A stretch of DNA of 24,157 bases from the NCBI GenBank assembly GCA_009602725.1, contig WELB01000083.1, positions 189,997-214,153 of the forward strand, written 5' to 3'. The notes beneath the pieces were generated by a model. That model was not told the DNA's origin. It did no database searches and saw only the letters and a list, made by a program, of their open reading frames with translations. Position 1 is the first letter of the stretch; each line of letters opens with the position of its first letter. A program made the translations under genes and the position numbers. The DNA comes from Spirogloea muscicola (Eukaryota; Streptophyta; Zygnematophyceae; Spirogloeales; Spirogloeaceae). Shown one piece after another: positions 12,701 to 20,590 of the stretch.

Positions 12701-12780
12701 GCGGTNGGCGCGAGCGGTGGCGGCGGCTCACGGAGGCGCAAGCCGTCGAGCGGTGGCGGCAGGGGCCGCGTCCGGCTCAT
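3738..12780 (-). CDS. MBD9: MBD9-like chromatin reader (PHD-FYR-DDT-bromodomain-PHD-WHIM)
   Basis: Exons in gene order: 12427-12780, 11305-11976, 10285-10797, 9616-10068, 9283-9420, 8829-8978, 8513-8611, 7754-8242, 5991-7209, 4478-5508, 3738-4052; about 1,810 aa; all phases agree. Residues 33-78 form a PHD finger (CxxC, CxxC, HxxC, CxxC). FYR-like motifs follow at 119-175 (LSLGRIDPRPAYHGALHIWP). Next come a DDT-like segment at 343 (VWDFLLRS), the MBD9 hallmark YKGNASGPTK ending at 664, a split bromodomain-like unit at 711-793, and PHD2 at 846-896. WHIM-like motifs span 940-1000 (LSADD, then KLRLLGLLCLEAF, then LGTDRLGRRFW). A CxC/CxxC zinc motif follows (CSCLEPLWSGRQHCPTC). The C-terminal block includes LLDIEAALE, RRAWRRLVKSS and LLEVMVAGTRL. 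Arabidopsis MBD9 is a nuclear protein that influences flowering and histone acetylation. No methyl-CpG-binding domain is visible here. The start is the ATG at 12780. The last exon could instead splice at GAG/GTAGTG, so its tail is less certain. Confidence 0.92.
4053..4477 (-). other. MBD9-like intron 10 (425 bp)
   Basis: Donor GAG/GTGAGC at 4478 and acceptor TTTCATCAG at 4053 are in phase 0. They join KSSTKSVE to LLLATALLEVM, as in MBD9 relatives. No exon was seen inside it. CCCTAA-type sequence lies just after the donor. Confidence 0.75.
4453..4466 (-). repeat. Short CCCTAA motif pair in MBD9-like intron 10
   Basis: The plus strand reads CTAGGGGTTAGGGA, so the sense strand of the gene reads TCCCTAACCCCTAG. 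It starts about 11 nt after the splice donor. Confidence 0.5.
5509..5990 (-). other. MBD9-like intron 9 (482 bp)
   Basis: Donor G/GTCTGA and acceptor TTGTGCAG/GG are in phase 1 and preserve the frame into the acidic and Pro-rich exon 10. I saw no exon or repeat of note inside. Confidence 0.7.
7210..7753 (-). other. MBD9-like intron 8 (544 bp)
   Basis: Donor GAT/GTAAGG at 7753 and acceptor GTTGTGGCAG/AAG at 7210 have a good T-rich tract. They join YCQLSADD to KLRLLGLLCLEA in phase 0, restoring a motif conserved in MBD9 relatives. Nothing else was recognised inside. Confidence 0.75.
8243..9282 (-). other. MBD9-like introns 5-7 with two short bromodomain exons
   Basis: This 1,040 bp stretch is not a single intron. 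Exons 8829-8978 (50 codons, containing SMDFRVVDARLAAGAY) and 8513-8611 (33 codons, containing ANQLAQKFERLFHEQ) are phase-0 at both ends and flanked by CAG acceptors and GTGCAT or GTACTT donors. They match the bromodomain-like part of MBD9. Introns are 8979-9282, 8612-8828 and 8243-8512. Confidence 0.82.
10798..11304 (-). other. MBD9-like intron 2 (507 bp)
   Basis: Donor AAG/GTGATT and acceptor TCCACAG/GTC are in phase 0. They join VDFLK to VWDFLLRSH at the start of the DDT-like segment. Nothing further was recognised inside. Confidence 0.75.
11977..12426 (-). other. MBD9-like intron 1 (450 bp)
   Basis: Donor CGG/GTCAGT and acceptor CTTTACAG/GTG are in phase 0. This is where relatives would place the methyl-CpG-binding domain between PHD1 and FYR. 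I searched all three minus-strand frames by eye and saw no MBD-like exon. Confidence 0.7.
12706..12706. other. Ambiguous base N in PHD1 exon, silent
   Basis: The N is the third base of MBD9-like codon 25, which reads CCN on the minus strand and is therefore proline whatever the base. It does not affect the predicted protein. Confidence 0.9.
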
Positions 12781-12805
12781 GCTGCGGCCACGCTGCCGCG
12801 CTCAT
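12728..12805 (-). CDS. Overlapping upstream ORF in the MBD9-like leader
   Basis: An ATG at 12805 opens a 25-codon reading frame (MSAAAWPQHEP at its start) that ends with TGA at 12728-12730. It is out of frame with, and overlaps, the main ATG at 12780. If the transcript starts upstream of 12805, scanning ribosomes would meet this ATG first, which would lower translation of the main protein. Translation is not shown by the sequence. The main ATG was chosen because its frame runs into the PHD finger. Confidence 0.45.
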   Translation of the reverse strand: MSAAAWPQHEPDAAPAATARRLAPP

Positions 12806-13140
12806 GTCGCTGCGCCGCCGCCGCTGCCACTCTCCCCTCTCCCAACGCCGTCGCCGCCTCCGCCGCCGCCGCCGCCGCAGCAGGGGTCTCACTTCAGCGG
12901 GAGGGGGCCCAATTAAGTTAGACTGAGAGGCAGCTAAATGGGCAATAAGGTTAATCCTAACCGGCGCCCTTCTGGAACAATCACTGAACGACTCGGCGTT
13001 ACTAATCTCCCAAGCTCTGTATTCTCTTCCGATAACTCTGTCACTTTAGCGGCAGGGACCTTGTCCATTCTTTCTGCATTGTTTATCTACAGCCCCTGCC
13101 TTGTATTAGTAGTTCTGTTATTTTGGCGGAGAGCGTAATA
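12806..13140 (-). promoter_or_regulatory. MBD9-like leader and promoter region
   Basis: It is GC-rich near the gene, with a GCC/CCG microsatellite at about 12850-12885, then falls to ordinary composition. It probably contains the 5' UTR and core promoter. I recognise no clear TATA box or other factor site. Confidence 0.35.
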
Positions 13141-13201
13141 AGTCCGACATTTCGACACCGTTTTGATCACTCCCTCCACTCCAAACCCCAACCCCCTGGC
13201 A

Positions 13202-13240
<39 letters not shown>

Positions 13241-14904
13241 TGACGCTGGCGCGGCGACTCCCAACGACGGCGGCGATAACGGCGGTGATGACGGCGACGA
13301 CGGCGCTGGCTGCTTGTGCTTGAGCTGACTGGCGCGTCGGCGACAGCCTCCAAGCCCACTCGAGGCTGCGGTCGTCGCGAGAGCCGGGTAGGCTATACGC
13401 GGCATGACACTTTATGCTTATCCGCGCCGCTCTGAGTGGATCATCTCAAGCGGGCTCTCAGCCTGGGGACATAGCGAGCCACAACCCATCAATCCGCAAT
13501 GTGCCTATGCTTCCAGATCTGATGTCTGTGACCACTGGCTCTCTGCCTGCAGGGGTAAATGTTCATCAATGTCACTATCTTGCTGTTGATGGGCTGAGAC
13601 GAGGTAATCATACCCTGCTTCTTTTCCTTTCAGCTGTTACGATGTCAATCGGCGTCTGGGTCTCATAGGTAGTCAGGCTGCGGTGGGAGATGAGGACACT
13701 TTCCCCACATGATCGACGCTGATTCGAACTGTGCGACGTTGACTCTCCGGAGTCCAAGCCAGTAACCTGATCCCACCACCATGCAGCGACACAAATCAGC
13801 CTGCAACTTTGCGTGCTTTAGAAAGAAAATTGCATGTGTCTCTACGTCGGAGACAGATAGCTTCACAGCTCAAGGCTCGTGGTGTCGTGGGGCCCTTGGT
13901 TCTGAGGCCCTTTCGAGATACTAAAGGCCAACTGGCTAGCTAGCAACTGCTTGACAATGCAGTTTGTAGAGAGAAATATCTGCAAGTAATTCTCAAGCTT
14001 TCTTATGCATTCTGCTAAACGTCCACCGAAAGTTCGTCATGGTGCATGCAAGTTCTCTTTTGACTCCAGCTCTGCAGAAGACAGACGTGCAGGCAGCTCA
14101 CGCCGGCATTTGGTATCTGGGGCCGCTAGCACCTGTGCAATGACCGGCTTCATCGTACAAATCGCCGAGACTGATTGTCAGGCAGTCGCGACGTGCGCCG
14201 GGGTTATCATCCCCAGTGTTCACTACTTTTTCACGCCCACACCCACAAGCTCTCCGATGGCCTAGTGTCCAGCTCTTCCAACCGTGAACCAATGCGTACA
14301 TGTCAAGTTTTAAGGTCAGGATTTAGGCTGTTGGGCTGTGTGACTAATAGGTTGTTGCATTGTGTGACTAATGTCCTCTGGTGAGTGTTGCACTGCAGAT
14401 GGTCACAGAAAGGATCTGATGCAATGCTTTTGGAAAGTCAGATGTCTGAAAGCTACTACAGAGACCTTCCTGGGGCAGGTACTTGCAAATCTTTTGGCTG
14501 TGGGAGTAAGAGTCACAGTAGTCGCGTCATGTCAGCTTCCTTAAACAAGTCCTGCCACTATTACCAAGCTGCAGGGCTTGTGCCTGGAAGCCAAAGTAAC
14601 TGGGGTGTCAGATCGGGCCTAAACACCTGTAGGTTACCGCTCTGGCGCTTCAACAATACTCAGCTATGCACAACGGCTCTAGGCATTTGCTCGCCTAAAG
14701 CTTGCCTGGTTGGGACACCAGTTTCCTTCTAAAATCATGCCAACATGGTTGTTGCTCATGCATCTTATGATTTGGTCCATGACACCAGCTGTGCTTGCAG
14801 CATAAGCATTAGCCAAATGCAGGGAAAGTTGTTACATGAATGTCTGCGTCATTTCTCTGCTGCCGTTCCCGTCAGGTAGTTCATACTTAGGCTGGCCGCC
14901 CGAT
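13141..14904. other. Intergenic region without recognised genes
   Basis: The stretch holds a CGG microsatellite and an imperfect tandem pair of a TGTGTGACTAAT unit at about 14336-14371. The longest open frame (14385-14732, plus) shows no family motif and no coding bias that I can see. A B-box-like TTCGAA site near 13725 does not fold into a proper tRNA. Confidence 0.5.
13202..13240. repeat. (GGC)13 microsatellite
   Basis: Thirteen uninterrupted GGC units lie about 420 bp upstream of the MBD9-like start. They give poly-Pro, poly-Arg or poly-Ala in shadow frames, with no sign of real coding. Confidence 0.95.
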
Positions 14905-14907
14905 AGT

Positions 14908-15305
14908 TCAGCTTGTGGCCTTTAAATAGCAGTGGCTGGAGCTTCCGACCTTCACCCCCTGCCTACTGGCCCTGATTATGAGCAGGCGAGCGTCCATGTT
15001 CTCAGCTTGTGCAGGTACTGCACGGGTTTGCATGGTACGCTTGCTGGCCTTCGAGTTCACGAAGGGCTGCGAAGTATTGGGGTCCACAGCGACCCACTTG
15101 TGTATTGGCAGCCCAGCCTTGAAACCCTGACATTGGTCCACAGCCTTCATGGGCTCGTCACATAATCTTGACACTAGCAGCCTGAATTGCCACACATAGT
15201 CTTCGAGCCCATACGAATGACATCTAGCTCGTTGCGAGCGTTTAGCTCCCCATGATTCTCACCATAAGCATTGATGAGAGAGCCCGAGAAGAACTCCCAG
15301 GTGTC
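14908..15305 (-). pseudogene. Ty3/gypsy gag fragment, minus strand copy
   Basis: The minus strand encodes a capsid-like gag piece: FDTWEFFSGSLINAYG, then after one frameshift LEDYVWQFRLLVSRL, then MKAVDQCQGFKAG. The W-x2-F and Y-x2-F-x-LV pattern is typical of plant Ty3/gypsy (Metaviridae) gag. No start, LTR or intact polyprotein is present. The copy is decayed. Confidence 0.65.
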
Positions 15306-15562
15306 AAACACCTCTGGCGTGGAAGAGTTCCTCTCGGGGTCTCTCATCAAGTACTGTGATATTCATGGGAGCTGAAGGCTCGCGACGAGCTAAAATGTGG
15401 TCATCTCGAAGATGACGTGCATCAGTACAGGCTGCTAGTCTCGAAGTTGCGTGACAAGCCCATGAAGGCTGTGGACTAGTGCCAGCGCTTCATGGGCTGC
15501 CCGAGCTGATGCGGAAGTGGGTCGCTGTGGACCCCACTACTTCGCAGCCCTTCTGAACTTGT
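15053..15562. repeat. 510-bp foldback made of two gag copies
   Basis: The left arm, about 15053-15305, is a diverged reverse complement of the right arm, about 15310-15562. Matching anchors include GGGTCCACAGCGACCCACTT, CCACAGCCTTCATGGGC, ACTAGCAGCCTG and AGAAGGGCTGCGAAGTA-like blocks. The centre is AGGTGT-CAA-ACACCT, so almost no loop remains. I estimate arm identity near 80% by eye. Confidence 0.88.
15310..15562 (+). pseudogene. Ty3/gypsy gag fragment, plus strand copy
   Basis: The plus strand carries the same gag piece as its inverted neighbour. Parts are recognisable as YRLLVSKLRDKPMKAVD and KWVAVDPTTSQPF in shifting frames. It has stops and frameshifts. It ends where minus-strand RNase H sequence begins, at about 15560, marking a rearrangement junction. 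Confidence 0.6.
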
Positions 15563-15564
15563 CA

Positions 15565-15995
15565 AAGAGGCGTCGCAGATGAGGTCATATGGCACGCCTT
15601 CCCGAGGAAAAGGCTAGAACAGGCGGAGATGTCAGAGCCTGTTGTATTCCCTCAAATGCCCTCTGACACTCGGACGACCACTCCCAGGGTGCAGCCTTCC
15701 GAGCAAGCTTCGTAAGCGGAAGTGCTAAGTTCCCCTATCCTTGTAGGAACTAGTGGAAGTATTCTGCGAAATTTGCAAAAGGTCTTCCGCAGGTGCACTG
15801 AGGTACAGTCCGTGGCACAGGCCAATCCCGTACGACCAAAGTACTCTTGGGTTCGACGCATATGCCATCTTTCCCATGACAAGCCCAAGGTATTGTCGGC
15901 TCCGGCTTACAATAAAAATTGGACCTCTTGGCATACATTTGATTCTCACGCAACAACCGCAGCACTCACCGCAAGTGCACCAATTGCACCTTCCC
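15565..15995 (-). pseudogene. Ty3/gypsy reverse transcriptase / RNase H fragment
   Basis: On the minus strand, in order but across several frameshifts and stops: LLRENQMYAKR, a YLG-type block, RDWPVPRTV, FANFAEYFH, PLTKLARKAAPWEW, ALTSPPVLAF and YDLICDAS. These are the connection between the RT thumb and the start of RNase H in plant Ty3/gypsy polyproteins. The catalytic YVDD box is not visible. The copy is inactive and lies opposite in orientation to the adjacent plus-strand gag piece. Confidence 0.8.
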
Positions 15996-16267
15996 TGTTG
16001 GTCATACATCAGCAGCTGCTGTTGGTTTCACAATTGAAGTTCGTTATCTCCGGCTAGTCTGTCAGATCCCCGCGCCTGTCTTAATGCTGTTGTGCTGGCA
16101 TCCTCAACTGGTTGCCTCTGCTTACTTCGCCGAGCCGGCCTCCTTTGCTGGGCTCCTTCTCATCCAACAATCCCTGTACGTTACTCCCTGGCTGGCACTC
16201 ACAGCCATGCATCTCTTAGAAGTGTCCACCCCTTGTGCTCCTCAAGGCATTTCCGGTAGGATAACCA

Positions 16268-16502
16268 CTTAGTAACCTTGAGTGAGGAGCCGCAAACCAG
16301 AAGACTAGCAGCCGGAAAGCCATTCCCCTGACGAAAGCCAGAGGCTAGAGTAAGGCCAGCACGCAGATGCAAGCGTGGGCCATGAACCGCTGGAGTGAGA
16401 TGGACAGGCGCATGCGAGAGACCTGAGCCACTCATTTGGATTTAGATTGCTTTCCGGCTGCTTTGTTTTTCAGAATGCGGCTCCTCACTAGAGGTTACTA
16501 AG
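16268..16502. mobile_element. MITE-like element, 235 bp, long terminal inverted repeats
   Basis: The ends CTTAGTAACC (16268) and GGTTACTAAG (16502) are exact inverted copies. The repeat continues inward through GTGAGGAGCCGCA and GCAGCCGGAAAGC, giving imperfect arms of about 52 bp around a 128 bp centre. There is no coding capacity and no clear target-site duplication in the flanks. It could be a foldback MITE or a solo hairpin locus. Confidence 0.65.
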
Positions 16503-17399
16503 TATATGTCCTACAGGGAAAGCTTCTGAGAAAGTGCTCTGTGGCCCCTTCGGACCTTGTCGAGTGTTTTTGGGCTGGATGTTTGAAGCCCTTGCCCCCT
16601 TTGGTGGAAGAGCCACATCCTTTAAGAGTGCTCTTGCTCTTCCTACCTACCGCCCTTGAGGCGGTGCTGCAAGAGCAGAACAGAGGCGAAAGCTGACCCG
16701 AACTGAACGTCAGACCTTCACAATTGAACGCCTAATGCTTAGCGACGGCTTGCAACACCCGCATCACCCTGTGAGAGAAGGCGCGCGGTGCGCATAAAAT
16801 GAAAGGGAGGCCAAATCAAGCCAATACCTTGTTCAGGCAAGAAATGTAGTGCAGAATAAGAGGGGTACATAAAACGAAGCCCTATGCGAAGGTGGCTAAG
16901 GTAACAGTGTGACGATGTGACGATCAGTGAGAAATGACCTCACGGTCGAGCATTGTGCAGGCTCCAACAAGCTGGCAGCAAAGGTGGTGTTCAGGTTTCG
17001 AGGCTCACGTCTGGGAGCAGGACTCGGCCTCTGCTTTGCGTTTGTGGGGGCAAGGGAAGGTGTCGAACTCACGAGCGCACGTCGGTTCCGGAGAGGGGCC
17101 TGTAAAGCCATTGAGCGGCGGCCGGGGAGGGGGGGTGTTACGCACTGGGCAGGAGGTCTCGGGAGGAGGCCACCGTGCGGCGTCAGTAGTTCGCCCGGGC
17201 GCGGCCCTGGGGCCGACGCCCTTAGCGCTCCTCGCTCGCGCCGCGCCCCTTGGCGCTCGCCAGCTCGCTCGTTTGCGCTGCCTTTCGTTCCAGCCACTGC
17301 CACACTTCAGTCCAACGCGAGAGGCGTGGAAGGGCCTGGCGGCTGTCGTCAGCGGTGGCGGCGGCGCTCCCGCCCGGCACGCCGTGGCAGCGGAGAGCC
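16503..17399 (+). promoter_or_regulatory. Upstream region and probable 5' UTR of MED15
   Basis: From about 16985 the sequence becomes GC-rich, as in the leaders of the other genes here, and leads to the MED15 ATG in good context (GAGAGCCATGG). A short hairpin is nested at 16629-16677 (TGCTCTTGC with GCAAGAGCA, enclosing ACCGCC with GGCGGT). Open frames across 16927-17515 have no recognisable motif. No TATA box was identified near a supported start site. Confidence 0.35.
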
Positions 17400-18745
17400 A
17401 TGGATGGAGGATGGCGGTCCGAACTGACGCACGATGCGCGGGAGCGCATTGTCGGCAGGATGTGCGTGACTGCAGCACCCCTTGGCTTCGCTGCAGCCAC
17501 ATCCTTAGACCCTAAATCCTGAACCCTAAATTTCTAAAGCCTGAACCCTAAACCCTGTCGTTGTCATGCATACTGGAAGGCTCAGGGTCGGCGTCGCCTT
17601 TGCCATCATCCTGACGTGGTCAGCCCTGCCCTGCGTGGGCGCTGCTGAGTGCGCAGCATGGAGGTCCTCCAGAAGGCCGCGCCCTCAAATGGCCAGGACG
17701 GCATGAGCGACCTGCTCAAGCTGGCGTGCAAGTTCGAGCAGCGCACGTTCTCGGTTGCAACAGACCAGGTCTGGCCACAAGGCCTCGCCATGTCGGAGCC
17801 ACTAATGAAGGATATGTGTAACTAATAACAAGCTCAGGAGGATCTGCAGGCGTGTCCACCATGTGATGGCCCCTTGCGTCTCATTGCCAGCAGCCAGCAA
17901 TCTAAATCCCAATCAATGACTAATTATCCATCTTGATTTATCTATGGCCGGCATGTTTGCTTGCACGTGCCCTCCTGCCACTCTGAGAATCGCTATCCCA
18001 TGGTCAGAGTGACTACCTCCGGAAGATCTCTGTCAAGATGCTCTCGCTGGAGAACAAGGTGCCGCCAGGCCCAGCCCAGGTGCAGGGCGGGCAGGGCCAA
18101 GTGGAGCTGGGAGCGTCTGCCGGCGGGTTGCCAGTCCAGAATGTCATGCCGGCGGGCATGTCTGGCGGCCAGATGGATCCAGGTCTGCCCTCATGGACTT
18201 AGCATTGAGCCCTGCACATGGAGGCCATATTGTAGACCAAGCACATCGATCAAATTAGCAGTTAGGCTATCAACATCATACGGCCTCAGTAACCTGCTGC
18301 AGTCTGCAAGACGTTTAACATCAACAGTGCTAGCTATGTTATCAAAGCCAGGGAAGTGCACCACAGACTTGATCTCTTCTGCTTTGGCATTAGAACTCGG
18401 ATCTAAACCCTAAACCCTGAACCTTGAACCCTAAACCCTGGACACTCCCGACCCTGCTGTGTGTGCACATCCCTGCTGCTGATTCGTTGCAGGCATGCCG
18501 AGGTCACAACGAACGCAAGGCCTCCCATCAATGGTGATGCCTGCTGGTGGTGGCGGCGCTGTTGCGGACAGCGCAAACGGCATGATGTTGTTCCAGCAGC
18601 AGCAGCAGCAGCAGCCCCGAGGCCTGGCGCCACAGAACGCTGGCCTGCAGGGCAATCTGTCCACCGGCACGAGCAGCCTGCCGTCGAGCGCTGGGAGTCA
18701 GATGGTTCAGCAGGGCGTGCAGCAGCAGTCAATGGCGCTGCCGCT

Positions 18746-18784
<39 letters not shown>

Positions 18785-19078
18785 GCAGGCGATGCTGACT
18801 CCTGCGCAGCTGCAGCTGCTGCAGATGCGGAAGCAGCAGCAGCAGCAGCAGCAGAGCCTGCAGGACCCGCAGGCGCTGATGCGCCAGCAGCTGCTCCAGC
18901 AGCAGCAGCGGCAGCAGCAGCTCCACAGCAACTTGCAGGCGGCGGGTGGTGGCCTCAGTCATGGCAACAACAGCCTGCTGCATAGCACGTCCAACCTTCA
19001 TCAAGGCAATATCGGCCTCCACTCCGGCCTTGCTCTCCAGCAGCAGCAGCAGCTGATGAAACAGCAGATGCTCCAGCA

Positions 19079-19115
<37 letters not shown>

Positions 19116-19138
19116 GTCCAGCAGCAGCCTCAGCAGCA

Positions 19139-19173
<35 letters not shown>

Positions 19174-20544
19174 TGCACCAGCAGCAGCAACGCATGCAGT
19201 TACAGCAGCAGCAGCACCACTTGCTGATGAACCAGAACATGCGGCAGCAGCAGGAGCAGCCCGGATCTCAAAGCTCACAAGGTCTGTATGCATCAATCCT
19301 GTCTTGTCAGTGGTATCAGCATCCGCAATTGGCGCCTTCAAAGCTTATGGGCTTACTTTGAATGAGTCGGCGCATCGCACCGTTACACTGAGGCGATGTG
19401 CTTACAAGCGGAAAAGCATGACGTGCTTGTCTATTTGTGTGCAGTAGGAGTATCACATGCACACCAAGGTGCAACTGATATGAGAGAAGTTGTCTTCAGT
19501 AAGGTGAGGGACATGTGAGGGATTCATGATCCACAGGAAAGATTCATATGAAGAATGTGTGGATTGGGTTTTGGCAGCAGCATGGATACTTCGCTTTGGC
19601 AGGTCATTGCGTGTGACACCCTGGCATGATGCGACAGCTGCGGCAATTGAGGGAGAAGTACCTCCCTGAGTTTGTCAAGACTTACAAGATGCTCGAAATC
19701 AGGAGTCAGCAGGTATATCAGTGTCCTCCACTTGATAAATTATTGACCATCTCGTGTTGTTGAGATGGTTTTGCAACATGCATTGTGGCTTTGTTTGCAG
19801 TGGCCGGAGCATCGTATCATGACCTTGCGCTTCTATTGTACTCTTTGCAGCCAATGCCAACCGAGCAAGCAACCAAAGCGAACTACTACAAGGACAGAAT
19901 GGCAACAATGATATCATACTTAGCGGTACAAGATAAGGGAAAGATCCCTATATCCTTCACAATAGACAAAGTGGAAGCTCTTGAGAAGCAGATCATATAC
20001 ATGTCAGAGACGTTCAACAAACGCAGAGGAACCCCCAACCAAGCTGTAAGTAAGACTTGAGGCACTTACATTGGCCTGTGCTGCTGCTTGCATGTGGAGA
20101 TGTCTAGTGATGATCTACTAATAAGAATTGGGTCTGGGGCCTGTCGTACTTTTGGCCGAGCCAACAGCAGCTTGCAGGGTCAGAAGCCGTCACCCAGCAG
20201 TCGTCGCTGCAATCTCAGCAGACCCACGTGCAGGACAACCAAGAGCAGCTTCTGCAGCAGCAGCAGCAGAAGCATCCGTATGCTCTCAGCCAGCAGCAGC
20301 AGCAGCAGCAGCAGCAGCAAGCTAAGCAGGCTCAACAGGCTCAGCAGGCTCAACAAGTGCAGCAGTCACTGCAGGCTCAGGGCCAGCAACACCAGCATGC
20401 CATGCAGCAGCAGATTCACCAGCAGCAGCAGAAGCAGCAGCCACAGCACCATCATCAGCAGCAGCAGCAGCTTCAACAGCAGCAGCAGCAGCAGCTGCTG
20501 CTCCAAAAGCAGCAGCAGCAGCAGCTTGAGCACAAGCAGCAACT

Positions 20545-20590
<46 letters not shown>

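Noticed and set aside
12292-12926. Plus-strand ORFs of 120-209 aa across the PHD1 exon
   Set aside because: The minus strand encodes a complete PHD finger with all eight ligands. The plus frames are Arg/Ala-rich shadows.
13087-13405. Poly-Pro and Arg-rich minus frames
   Set aside because: They are produced by the (GGC)13 microsatellite and have no splice or family support.
13690-13800. Possible tRNA on the minus strand (TTCGAA B-box-like site and a CCGG-containing anticodon-like arm)
   Set aside because: The T arm and acceptor stem do not pair, and the anticodon stem needs a bulge. At best it is a decayed tRNA-related fragment.
14385-14732. 115-aa plus ORF in the intergenic region
   Set aside because: It has no recognisable motif, no coding-like composition and no splice partners; probably chance or very old repeat DNA.
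15222-15380. A canonical microRNA precursor in the centre of the foldback
   Set aside because: The pairing extends over 500 bp and both arms decode as gag, so it is a transposon inverted repeat, and I recognise no known mature miRNA in it.
16927-17515. Long overlapping plus and minus frames upstream of MED15
   Set aside because: They have no family motif. Long open frames are expected in GC-rich DNA, and the region reads better as promoter and 5' UTR.
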